The notes under the pieces: model-generated
Seen by the model: only the letters and a program-made list of their open reading frames with translations
Databases searched by the model: none
Told to the model about the DNA's origin: nothing
Part shown: piece by piece, positions 7,001-15,281 of the stretch
How the letters are laid out: each line of letters opens with the position of its first letter
Position numbering within the stretch: position 1 is the first letter of the stretch
DNA from: Chitinophaga sp. HK235
Lineage (GTDB): Bacteria > Bacteroidota > Bacteroidia > Chitinophagales > Chitinophagaceae
DNA: 64,000 bases
Direction: 5' to 3'
NCBI RefSeq assembly: GCF_018255755.1
Contig: NZ_CP073766.1
Coordinates: 496,001-560,000, forward strand
Position numbers and translations under genes: made by a program

Positions 7001-7900
7001 TTATTGGAATACATTGGCCGGGACGGCGATTTCCCTGTACAGCGCTTGTATGAGACCGTCTGCCAGACCGATTTTGGGAACGAATATCTCGTTGGCCCCG
7101 GCCCAGCGCATGGCGTTGATATAGATCTGCAGGGCGGGCACAATCACGTCGGCACGGTCTTCCCGCAGGTTGTACATATGTATGCGTTCTTCAATGGAGA
7201 AGTTGCTGAATTCCTTGTAATAATCCTTGAGTGTGTCCAGCGAAAGTGGTTTACCTTCCTTGCGTTTGGACATGGAAAACACCTTGTTGATGTTGCCTCC
7301 GGAGCCAATGGCGGTAACTGGTCCGATGGATTTAAGCTGTTGTTTGAGGAAGTCTTTCATCTGCTGCCAGGAGCTGTCAGCGACCTGCTGGTGCAGCAGC
7401 CGGATGGTACCGATGTTGAAAGATTCCTTGAAAACCAGGCGGGTACCGCTGAAAAGTGTCAGTTCCGTACTGCCGCCGCCAACGTCGATGTAGAGGTAAG
7501 ACCTGCTTTTATCGAGGTTTTCTGCGATATGGTTTTCATAAATAAAAGAAGCTTCTTCCTGACCGGAAATGATTCTGATATCGATACCGGTCTGTGTTTT
7601 TACCTCCTGCAGGATTACCGCACCATTGCTGGCATCGCGCATGGCAGAGGTAGCACAGGCTTTCAGGTATTTTACTTCATATACGTCCAGTAATAATTTG
7701 TAGGCCTTGATCGTGTCTATCAGATGACAGGCCCTTTTTTCAGAGATCGAACCATTGTCGAATACGTCGAAACCCAGCCGCAGCGGGACTCTAACCAGGT
7801 TCACTTTGGTAAAATCCATTGCGCCCGAACTGCTGGGAGATGCCTCCGAGATCAGCAGTCTCGCCGCATTGGAACCAATATCAATCGCAGCTAGTTTCAT
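7001..7900 (-). CDS. ppx: Exopolyphosphatase, Ppx/GppA family
   Basis: This 299-residue protein of the ASKHA (actin/hexokinase-like) ATPase fold hydrolyses inorganic polyphosphate or pppGpp. The phosphate-1 loop AAIDIGSNAARLLISEA and the phosphate-2 loop YLYIDVGGGSTELTLFSG are clear. FKESFNIGTIRL and TAIGSGGNINKV complete the core. The length corresponds to the short two-domain form without the C-terminal HD-like domain. The gene is 117 bases after ppk on the same strand, so synthesis and breakdown of polyphosphate are encoded together. Which substrate it prefers cannot be decided from sequence. Confidence 0.9.
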   Translation of the reverse strand: MKLAAIDIGSNAARLLISEASPSSSGAMDFTKVNLVRVPLRLGFDVFDNGSISEKRACHLIDTIKAYKLLLDVYEVKYLKACATSAMRDASNGAVILQEVKTQTGIDIRIISGQEEASFIYENHIAENLDKSRSYLYIDVGGGSTELTLFSGTRLVFKESFNIGTIRLLHQQVADSSWQQMKDFLKQQLKSIGPVTAIGSGGNINKVFSMSKRKEGKPLSLDTLKDYYKEFSNFSIEERIHMYNLREDRADVIVPALQIYINAMRWAGANEIFVPKIGLADGLIQALYREIAVPANVFQ

Positions 7901-7940
7901 CTGTTACAAGTCTGTTTTGAGACACAAAAATAAGGCATTT

Positions 7941-7972
7941 CATTTAGGGATTTTTTCATTTAGGGATTTTTT
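7941..7972. repeat. Tandem 16-base repeat between ppk and ppx
   Basis: CATTTAGGGATTTTTT occurs twice in a row. Near-complementary copies follow just downstream (AAATCCCTGAATTT and AAATTCCTAAATTT, about 7988-8018), so the AT-rich gap can fold into several alternative hairpins. It may be a weak terminator or processing site between the two genes. Confidence 0.5.
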
Positions 7973-8017
7973 GATTTGAAGAGGTTCCAAATCCCTGAAT
8001 TTCCAAATTCCTAAATT

Positions 8018-10192
8018 TCAATGGTATTGTTTTTCTCGCAGATATTTATAAATTTCTATCTGCGTACGGATTTTTTTATCGCCGTCTTTTTTGTACTGAT
8101 TGGTCTGCTGATTGTCCAGTATACGGGCTTTTACATTGCCGCTGAGCTGGATGTTCATGATATCGGCCAGCTCTTTACGTATAGCCGGGTCCGTTATAGG
8201 CACTGCTGCTTCCACGCGGTGGTCCAGGTTGCGCACCATCCAGTCGCAGGAGGCGATGAATACTTTTTCTGCGCCTCCATGGTGGAAAATAAACACACGG
8301 GCATGTTCCAGGTATTCATCCACGATGCTGACAGCTGTGATGTCCTTTTTCCATTTTTTGTTTTCTGTATAGGCGCAGCAGATGCCTCTGATCACCATTT
8401 TGATGTCTACACCAGCTTTGGCAGCTTCGTAGAGTTTGGTGATCAGGATAGGGTCGGAGAGGGAGTTCATTTTGAGCACCATCCCGGCCTTCTTTTTATT
8501 TTTGGCGTTTTTGATTTCCCGGTCTATGAGGCGCAGGTAGGTATCGCGCATATTGAGCGGACTTACCGGCAGTGTTTTGCAGCCTTCCAGAATTTTGACA
8601 TCATGACGCGTATTTTCCAGGTAGGAGAAGACGCGGTTGATGTCGGCTATCACGGAGCGGTTGGCAGTGAGCAGGCAATGGTCGCCATATACCTCGGCTG
8701 TTCTTTCATTGAGGTTGCCGGTGCTTACAAAACCACATTGTACGGTCTTGTTGCCGATCCGTTTTTTGATCACGCACAGTTTGGCATGCACTTTCATGTC
8801 AGGAACACCCAGAAATACTTTTACGCCTTCATCTTCCAGTCTCGACTTCCAGTCGATGTTGGCAGCTTCATCAAAGCGGGCGCGCAGTTCCAGTACTACG
8901 GTCACATGTTTACCGTTGCGGGCGGCATTGACCAGCGCATTCACGATCTTCGAATTACGGGCAAGCCTATACGCAGTGATTTTGATGGAAGAAACATTCG
9001 GATCGATGGCTGCTTCCCTTAACAGATCGATGATGGTATCAAATGAGTGGTAGGGGAAGTGCAGCATTACATCCTGCCGCTGTATGACATGCATCACGCT
9101 GGGAGCATCGTTGAACAGCGGGTGGATGAAGGTTTTACGATGTGAATGCGGTGGAAAGATCGAATCAGGAAAATCCATAAAGTCCTTGAAATTATGGATA
9201 CGGGCGCCGGGAATGAGATTGTCCTTGCCGGAGAGCCCCAGGCGTCGGATCAGGTATTCCAGCAGCAGCGGATCGATGTCCTTGTCGTATACAAACCTCA
9301 CAGGTTTACCCTTGCGCCGGTCTTTAAGCCCTTTCTCGATCTGATGGATCAGGCTGTCGGAGATATCGTTGTCGATATCGAGTTCGGCATCACGGGTTAC
9401 TTTGATGATATGGGAAGAAAATTTATCATACCCGAAGTAGGAGAATACATGCGGTAAACAGAAGCGTATCAGGTCTTCCAGCAGGATGATATCATGTTCG
9501 CCTTCTTTGGAAGGGAGGATGATAAAACGCGGCAGCACGTTGGATGGTATTTCAATGAGGGCAAACTTCTGTCGTACGGAGTTGTCCTGCCGGGCCAGTA
9601 CTACGGCCAGATAGATGGACTTGTCGCGCAGGATAGGGAACTGTTGTATGCTTTCGATCATCAGGGGGATGATGTTGGTGCGTACCTGTTCGTTGAAGTA
9701 GTTGAGTACAAACTTCTGTTGCTCTTTATTGAGATGTTTTTCTGTGCGCAGGAAAATATGCTGGGCTTCCAGTTCGTGTGCGATATCCTTCCAGATACGG
9801 TCAAATTCGCGTTGCTGGTCTATTACGTTGGTTTGTATCTGGTCCACGATTTTACCCGGATTTTCTTCCAGGTGCATTTTAGTGGCTTTGTTGATCGACA
9901 TCATTCGTTTCAACGTGGCTACTCTGACGCGGAAAAATTCGTCGAGATTATTGGAGAAGATGCCGAGGAACCGGATACGTTCCCGCAGGGGAACACTGGG
10001 ATCGGCGGCTTCCTGCAGCACTCTGGCATTAAAGGACAACCAGCTGATATCCCTGGCGATCATCTTTTTTGCCAGCACCGGCGGTTTGGCGGGTGTTTTT
10101 TTGGAAGGGGTTTTTTTACTGATATTTTTTTTCGGTGAAACTATAGTTGGTGTTGTCATAATATCCAGGTTCTCCGTATGTGGCATCCTCAT
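8018..10192 (-). CDS. ppk1: Polyphosphate kinase 1
   Basis: The enzyme polymerises the terminal phosphate of ATP into inorganic polyphosphate. This 724-residue protein has the PPK1 domain order. A Lys/Pro/Thr-rich leader (residues 1-42) precedes the N domain beginning at IARDISWLSFNARVL. The head domain is followed by two phospholipase-D-like catalytic domains, with KVHAKLCVI carrying the autophosphorylated His, FVSTGNLNERTA, and the second-domain VRNLDHRVEAAVP. The basic leader is unusual. A start at Met12 (10159) would remove part of it. ppx follows 117 bases later. A 214-base gap upstream contains an ACTTCATT/AATGAAGT inverted repeat that could be regulatory. Confidence 0.95.
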   Translation of the reverse strand: MRMPHTENLDIMTTPTIVSPKKNISKKTPSKKTPAKPPVLAKKMIARDISWLSFNARVLQEAADPSVPLRERIRFLGIFSNNLDEFFRVRVATLKRMMSINKATKMHLEENPGKIVDQIQTNVIDQQREFDRIWKDIAHELEAQHIFLRTEKHLNKEQQKFVLNYFNEQVRTNIIPLMIESIQQFPILRDKSIYLAVVLARQDNSVRQKFALIEIPSNVLPRFIILPSKEGEHDIILLEDLIRFCLPHVFSYFGYDKFSSHIIKVTRDAELDIDNDISDSLIHQIEKGLKDRRKGKPVRFVYDKDIDPLLLEYLIRRLGLSGKDNLIPGARIHNFKDFMDFPDSIFPPHSHRKTFIHPLFNDAPSVMHVIQRQDVMLHFPYHSFDTIIDLLREAAIDPNVSSIKITAYRLARNSKIVNALVNAARNGKHVTVVLELRARFDEAANIDWKSRLEDEGVKVFLGVPDMKVHAKLCVIKKRIGNKTVQCGFVSTGNLNERTAEVYGDHCLLTANRSVIADINRVFSYLENTRHDVKILEGCKTLPVSPLNMRDTYLRLIDREIKNAKNKKKAGMVLKMNSLSDPILITKLYEAAKAGVDIKMVIRGICCAYTENKKWKKDITAVSIVDEYLEHARVFIFHHGGAEKVFIASCDWMVRNLDHRVEAAVPITDPAIRKELADIMNIQLSGNVKARILDNQQTNQYKKDGDKKIRTQIEIYKYLREKQYH

Positions 10193-10406
10193 ACAAACAA
10201 TTTTACATTCAAAAAATTCACTTCATTTAAGTTGCGATAATACAGCTTTCAATGAAGTTATGCCATTAAATTAAAGTTAAGAAAAAGCAGGCAGATGGCC
10301 ACTTGTTCCTGAGCATAACAGAACGAACCGCTGTTGTGGCAAGGGATAACAGGTATACGGCGCCTGCGTTTACGGGCGGATGTTAAATTGTTGCTAAAAA
10401 AGAGGA

Positions 10407-11426
10407 TCAGGATTGAGCCTGAGAAGCCGATTGTTTTTTATTGATGATAGGGAGGGCTATCAGGCTGAGGAAGCCAACGAATACCACCAGGAGGGTTTGT
10501 ACCACCCAGATGATCCAGCCGAAGGCATAACCGATTACATAGCTGATGCCATACAGCTCGAGGGCTTTCTGTACGAGTGCCTGGTAGGCGCCGATACCGC
10601 CGGGAGTAACGATCATGCCTATGCTGCCGATCATCAGTACGGCGAAGGCGGCGCTGATGCCCAGGTGAGTGGTTTCCTGGAGGCAATAGAAGCCGATATA
10701 TACCTGGGAAAGGTAGCAGCCCCATATGAGTATGCTCTGGAGGATAAACCAGCCTTTGTTTTCCATTTTACCGATGGAGAAGATGCCTTCCATAACCCCT
10801 TTGGCGAGTGCTTTGATGGTGATGGCGGCTTTGGAGCGGGCAAAGCGGCGCAGGAGCCAGAGCAGTGCCAGCACGGCTATGATACCGGCAACGGCGAGCA
10901 ACAACAGCTGCATGCCATTGGCACTGGAAATTTTCCGGGCCAGGGGCAGGTAGATATCATGATGTACATAGGCTCCCAGCACATCTATCTGTGTGAGGAT
11001 GGTGATAGCGATCAGCAGTACGAGGCAAAGCATGTCTACGGCTCTTTCCGCGATCATGGTGCCTACGAGTTTGTCGGCCGGTATTTTTTCATATTGTGCG
11101 AGGATACCGCAGCGGGTTACTTCTCCGAGCCTGGGAACGGCCAGGTTGGCGAGGTATCCGACCATTACGGCAAAGAAGGTGTTGAGGGTAGTAGGCTGGT
11201 ACCCCAGTGGTTTCATGAGGAGTTTCCAGCGGGTGGCGCGCAGCCAGTGGCTGAGGAGTCCCATGATGATAGCGGGTATGGCCAGCCAGTAGTTGGCCTT
11301 ACGCAAGGCTGCGTTGATCTGATCCCATTGCTCGGGTGTAAGGTCTTTAGTAACCAGCCATATCAGCAGCACCCCGATGCCAAAAAAACAAATAAACTTG
11401 ATGACGTTCTTTAGTGTTTTGGGCAT
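10407..11426 (-). CDS. Flippase-like/LPG-synthase transmembrane-domain protein
   Basis: This 339-residue polytopic membrane protein belongs to the lysylphosphatidylglycerol-synthase transmembrane/UPF0104 (YbhN, AglD) family. About eight hydrophobic segments are visible. The family's conserved loop SHWLRATRWKLLMKPLGY follows the second helix, and LAVPRLGEVTRCG and VTPGGIGAYQ are present. No aminoacyl-transferase domain is attached, so lipid lysinylation is unlikely; related proteins are thought to move lipids or lipid-linked sugars. It is 45 bases after panD and probably shares its promoter. The role is unknown. Confidence 0.82.
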   Translation of the reverse strand: MPKTLKNVIKFICFFGIGVLLIWLVTKDLTPEQWDQINAALRKANYWLAIPAIIMGLLSHWLRATRWKLLMKPLGYQPTTLNTFFAVMVGYLANLAVPRLGEVTRCGILAQYEKIPADKLVGTMIAERAVDMLCLVLLIAITILTQIDVLGAYVHHDIYLPLARKISSANGMQLLLLAVAGIIAVLALLWLLRRFARSKAAITIKALAKGVMEGIFSIGKMENKGWFILQSILIWGCYLSQVYIGFYCLQETTHLGISAAFAVLMIGSIGMIVTPGGIGAYQALVQKALELYGISYVIGYAFGWIIWVVQTLLVVFVGFLSLIALPIINKKQSASQAQS

Positions 11427-11471
11427 CGTCCAAAGAGGTTTTAGGGTGTTTAGCTAATCAGTGTTACGGGA

Positions 11472-11816
11472 CTATAATTTATTTCCTTCTTTCGGGAAAA
11501 CGGCAATAGGTGTATATTTTTTCGCTTCTTCGAAGTCCATGGTGGCATAGGAAATAATAATCACGATATCACCTGGGGCAACAAGACGAGCGGCCGGGCC
11601 ATTCATACAGATTACACCGGAACCTCTTTTACCTTTGATCACGTAAGTCTCCAGTCTTTCGCCGTTATTGACGTTTACCACCTGCACTTTTTCGTATTCA
11701 ATCAGGCCGGCAGCGTCCATCAGGTCTTCATCTATTGTTATGCTTCCAACATATTGCAGGTTAGCTTCTGTAACAACCGCGCGGTGGATCTTACACTTTA
11801 ATATTTCTATTTGCAT
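11472..11816 (-). CDS. panD: Aspartate 1-decarboxylase
   Basis: This enzyme makes beta-alanine from aspartate for pantothenate synthesis. The 114-residue proenzyme has the self-cleavage site in YVGSITID (Gly-Ser bond near residues 24-25), which produces the pyruvoyl-Ser cofactor. KIHRAVVTEANL, TYVIKGKRGSG and LNGPAAR-type MNGPAARLVAPGD are family hallmarks. The length is slightly below the E. coli enzyme (126). It has its own well-formed Bacteroidota promoter (11851-11882). panC is 229 bases upstream and the flippase-like gene 45 bases downstream. Confidence 0.96.
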   Translation of the reverse strand: MQIEILKCKIHRAVVTEANLQYVGSITIDEDLMDAAGLIEYEKVQVVNVNNGERLETYVIKGKRGSGVICMNGPAARLVAPGDIVIIISYATMDFEEAKKYTPIAVFPKEGNKL

Positions 11817-11850
11817 GATTATTCTGAACTATATTGCTAATAAGCAGTCT

Positions 11851-11882
11851 GCAAAGCTATGTAAAAAAAGGATTCGGGCAAA
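11851..11882 (-). promoter_or_regulatory. Bacteroidota sigma-ABfr-type promoter for panD
   Basis: On the minus strand TTTG (11882-11879) is followed after 19 bases by TAGCTTTGC (11859-11851). This is an exact match to the TTTG-N19-TAnnTTTG consensus. Transcription would start about 28 bases before the panD ATG. Confidence 0.7.
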
Positions 11883-12045
11883 GGATTCCCGCAAAGGTGC
11901 CAGGTACCGGAGGTATCAAAGGATTATTTTAAGTTTTTTTTAACAGGGTATGCTGTCATGAATCCTTTTGATTTTCGTTTAGCCCTGAAGGGTGGACAAA
12001 TTTTTTGGTCCGGTGGTCTGGTGTCTTTGCGGGAGTTATCGGTGT

Positions 12046-12921
12046 TTAGTTCTTTTGTGAGAGGGAACCCCGGAGGACCATATTGTCGATGAGCCTTATT
12101 TCTCCGAGCCAGGCGGCGATGGCGGCTACGACGGTATGATCACCGGGAGGTTCGGAGATATGCCGGAGCTGGCCATCATTGAGGATGAGGATGTCTACGT
12201 ATTCGGGTTCGAAGCCTTGTTTTTTGAGTTCGTCGAAGGCTTCGTGGGCGGCTTCGAGGAGGAAGAGGCCTTTACCAAATTCGGTACGTAGTTTTTCGAG
12301 CGCTTCGTAGATGGCGACGGCTTTTTTTCTGGCGGCGGGGGAGAGGCGCTGGTTGCGGCTACTCATGGCGAGGCCGGATGTTTCGCGGAGGGTGGGGCAC
12401 ACGACCAGTTCCACATTGGATTTAGTGATTTGCAGCAGTTTACGTATAATTAAACATTGTTGCAGATCTTTTTGCCCCATAAAAAGCTTGTGAGGCTGAA
12501 CAATATCCAGTAATTTGTGTACGATACGACCAACACCCTGGAAGTGGCCGGGACGGAATTTGCCTTCGAGAATGGTTTCGAGGTCGCCGAAGTCGTAATG
12601 CTCGCCTTCAGTCAGCCCTTCCGGATACATCTCTTCGACAGATGGTAAAAAAAGTATATCTGTAGATGCATCATTTAATTTTTTTATATCCTCTTCAATA
12701 GTAATGGGATATTTTTCGAAATCTTTTGGGTCATTGAATTGTGTCGGATTGACAAAGATGCTGCAAACGACGACATCATTCTCATTCCTGGCAGCCTGAA
12801 TAAGTGACAGGTGCCCGTTGTGCAGGGCGCCCATAGTTGGCACAAAACCAATGCTTTTGTTGCTTTTTCTTACCAGGTCCAGGTGCTTCTTCAGGTCATT
12901 GCGGCGCTTAAATAGATACAT
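12046..12921 (-). CDS. panC: Pantoate--beta-alanine ligase
   Basis: This enzyme condenses pantoate with beta-alanine using ATP, the last step of pantothenate synthesis. The 291-residue product shows the HIGH-type nucleotide motif in FVPTMGALHNGHLSLI, SIFVNPTQFNDPKDFEKYP, GKFRPGHFQGVGRIVHKL, LFMGQKDLQQ and GLAMSSRNQRL (KMSKS-equivalent region). The ATG at 12921 lies 110 bases from the divergent glycogen-synthase-like gene. The last dozen residues (MVLRGSLSQKN) fit the family's C-terminal domain. panD is downstream behind a separate promoter. Confidence 0.96.
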   Translation of the reverse strand: MYLFKRRNDLKKHLDLVRKSNKSIGFVPTMGALHNGHLSLIQAARNENDVVVCSIFVNPTQFNDPKDFEKYPITIEEDIKKLNDASTDILFLPSVEEMYPEGLTEGEHYDFGDLETILEGKFRPGHFQGVGRIVHKLLDIVQPHKLFMGQKDLQQCLIIRKLLQITKSNVELVVCPTLRETSGLAMSSRNQRLSPAARKKAVAIYEALEKLRTEFGKGLFLLEAAHEAFDELKKQGFEPEYVDILILNDGQLRHISEPPGDHTVVAAIAAWLGEIRLIDNMVLRGSLSQKN

Positions 12922-12982
12922 AAAACATTGCTTAAAAGGATGTTAAAACTGACAGATTGGCCAATATTCCGTAAAAAATCCG

Positions 12983-12991
12983 TAATTTTGC
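12983..12991 (+). promoter_or_regulatory. Possible -7 promoter element for the gene at 13032
   Basis: TAATTTTGC matches TAnnTTTG plus C and lies 41 bases before the ATG. No TTTG at the usual 17-23 base spacing was found, so it is a partial promoter call. Confidence 0.4.
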
Positions 12992-13031
12992 AAGCCAAAT
13001 TAAAAATTACTGCATTAATAATCAGCGTTAA

Positions 13032-13850
13032 ATGTCCACAAAGAAAAGAATTCTTTTTATTGCCCAAGAGATGTCGCCTTACCTGGAACTGAGTGATTAC
13101 GCGGCAATGGTCAATAAAATGGCAATTAAGTCCAATGAGGCCGGCCTGGAAGTGAGAGTGATCATGCCAAGATTTGGAATTATTAATGAGAGAAGACACC
13201 GCTTGCATGAGGTGGTAAGATTGTCTGGTATCAACATCGTGATTGACGGGGATGATTACCCGCTTATCATTAAAGTGGCCTCTCTGCCGAATGCCCGTTT
13301 GCAGGTATATTTCCTGGATAACGAGGATTATTTTAAGCGGAAGACCGTATTTGCTGATGAAAACGAAGAGTTTTTTGATGATAATGCGGCGCGTTCAGTA
13401 TTCTTCTGTAAGGGAGCCCTGGAAACCGTTAAGAAATTCGGATGGCCTCCCGACATCATTCATTGCAGTGGCTGGATGACCTCCCTTATTCCTATGTACC
13501 TGAAAACCGCTTATAAGAAGGAGCCGGTTTTCGCCCATTCTAAAATCGTATATTCTTTATCCCCTAATAGCTTTAAGGAAAAACTGGGTGCTTCCTTTAT
13601 CAAGAAGGCGACCATCAGCAACCAGATCAAGGAAAAAGACCTGGAACTCTTTAAAGAAGGCACTAATACCGCGTTGAACAGAGGAGCCGGAAAGTATGCG
13701 GACGCTGTAGTGCTGGCTGGCGAGAAGGTGGAGAAAAAAGTTGTAGATGAACTAAAGGCTGAAAAAGGTAAAATCATCGTTCCATATAAAAAAGAGAATG
13801 AGGATCTTGCTGATTACCTGGCACTTTATAATCAATTGCTTGGCAAATAA
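13032..13850 (+). CDS. Glycogen/starch synthase N-terminal-domain protein, shortened
   Basis: The 272-residue protein matches the N-terminal Rossmann domain of GT5 glycogen synthases (KRILFIAQEMSPYLELSDYA, EVRVIMPRFGIINERRH, YFLDNEDYFKRKTVF, DIIHCSGWMTSLIPMYLK, KIVYSLSP). It stops before the C-terminal Rossmann domain that completes the ADP-glucose site. The usual KxGGL motif after the first strand is replaced by LELSDY. Ordinary glycogen synthesis is therefore unlikely. The reading frame is intact, with no sign of a downstream remnant, so this looks like a settled short family member. It is divergent from panC and 51 bases before the DUF4270 gene. Confidence 0.72.
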   Translation: MSTKKRILFIAQEMSPYLELSDYAAMVNKMAIKSNEAGLEVRVIMPRFGIINERRHRLHEVVRLSGINIVIDGDDYPLIIKVASLPNARLQVYFLDNEDYFKRKTVFADENEEFFDDNAARSVFFCKGALETVKKFGWPPDIIHCSGWMTSLIPMYLKTAYKKEPVFAHSKIVYSLSPNSFKEKLGASFIKKATISNQIKEKDLELFKEGTNTALNRGAGKYADAVVLAGEKVEKKVVDELKAEKGKIIVPYKKENEDLADYLALYNQLLGK

Positions 13851-13901
13851 CTATATTTGGAGAATTTTCGCCAACTTCATTATAACTAACAACAATAACG
13901 C

Positions 13902-15260
13902 GTGAAGATTAATTTCAGGAACCTTAGCTTTGTAGCCGCCTCTTTTGCACTGTTGTATGGCGCCTCCGGTTGCAACGAGTCTACCATCCTCGGAAAGGGA
14001 TTGATCCCTCCGGGCGACTTCGTGAATGCCCAGGACACTACTATCAATGGCATCATTGCCAATAATATTCTCCGGTACGACTCCTCCCTGATCAACGGTT
14101 TCAACCGTTATGAAAAAGCCCTTGGCTCGATCACTACTGACCCCGTTTTCGGTAAAACACACGCTTTTGTATTCATGCAGGTAGGTCTGCCTACCAGCGC
14201 GTTTACCTTCGCCGGTACCGGACAGACGCTCGACTCCGTAGTGTTGTCGCTCGACTATCTGGGCTTCAAGGGAGATTCCACCACCAGTCAAACCTTCCGC
14301 GTATACAGAATGGCGGAGCGGGGATTTACAAGGGATTCCAACTACGCCTATAACAAACCGCTGGCTTACAACCCGGGTGAACTGCTGGGTACTGCCACGA
14401 TAACGCCTATAGCTCTCCGTGATTCTGTATCTGTTTATGGCACTAAAGAAACACCGCAGTTACGTATCAAACTCAGTAACACGTTTGGTAACGATCTGCT
14501 GCAGCAAAAGTCTGACGGCGCTTTTGCCAACGACTCTTCTTTCCGTGCCTACCTCAAAGGATTCGCATTGGTGCCTGATACCACCTCCGGTACTAACAGG
14601 AACATGCTGTACTTTGACATGAATAACGCCAACACCAAGTTGACTGTGTTTTATAAAAACAGCACCCAGGACTCGCTCCGTGCTACTTTTGCATTTAACA
14701 ACAGCAGCAGCGGGCATTCCAATTTTATTGCACGCAACTACAACGGTTCGGAAGCCAGCAGATTTATCAACACCGGTAACGCGAGTGGAGACAGTATCCT
14801 GTTTCTGCAAAGCACCCCCGGCCTGTTTACCAACCTGCTGATACCTAACCTGGAAAACTTCCCCAATGTGATCATCAACAAGGCAGAACTGGTCATCACC
14901 CAGATTACCGTTGGTTCGGCTGATATGAACAATATCTTTACTGAACCGGCCAACCTGAGCCTGGTGCAGTATACCGGCAGCGGGGACTCTCTCAAAAACG
15001 TGATCGACTTTAACATGGGAGCTCAATATTTTGGCGGTGGTAAACAAACCATCACTAATTTTGGTGGTGTACGGGTGTCCCAGTATGCTTTTAACATCGG
15101 CCGCTTCATGCAGATGCTGATCAAGAAACAGGAAAGTAATACCGGTTTTAAATTGCGGGTAGTTCCTACTACCTTTGCAGATGTTGACCGTCTTAAAGCG
15201 GGAGGTACTAAATTATCACAGTATAATATTAAATTGCGAATCATTTATACCAAACCATAA
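13902..15260 (+). CDS. DUF4270 family lipoprotein
   Basis: This 452-residue exported lipoprotein has a GTG start, signal sequence and lipobox LLYGASGC with the lipid-bearing Cys at residue 24. STILGKGLIPPGDFVNAQDTT follows, with pairs of strands rich in Ser/Thr/Asn typical of DUF4270. Such proteins are widespread in Bacteroidota and predicted to be outer-membrane-attached beta-rich proteins. Their role is not established. It lies between the glycogen-synthase-like gene and metK (21 bases), in the same direction, and may be cotranscribed with both. Confidence 0.82.
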   Translation: MKINFRNLSFVAASFALLYGASGCNESTILGKGLIPPGDFVNAQDTTINGIIANNILRYDSSLINGFNRYEKALGSITTDPVFGKTHAFVFMQVGLPTSAFTFAGTGQTLDSVVLSLDYLGFKGDSTTSQTFRVYRMAERGFTRDSNYAYNKPLAYNPGELLGTATITPIALRDSVSVYGTKETPQLRIKLSNTFGNDLLQQKSDGAFANDSSFRAYLKGFALVPDTTSGTNRNMLYFDMNNANTKLTVFYKNSTQDSLRATFAFNNSSSGHSNFIARNYNGSEASRFINTGNASGDSILFLQSTPGLFTNLLIPNLENFPNVIINKAELVITQITVGSADMNNIFTEPANLSLVQYTGSGDSLKNVIDFNMGAQYFGGGKQTITNFGGVRVSQYAFNIGRFMQMLIKKQESNTGFKLRVVPTTFADVDRLKAGGTKLSQYNIKLRIIYTKP

Positions 15261-15281
15261 AATCAGCTAATTCTTTTTATT

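Noticed and set aside
11999..12025. GGAC...GTCC hairpin with T-run after panC
   Set aside because: The T-run is in the loop and the stem is only 4-5 bp, so it is not a convincing terminator.
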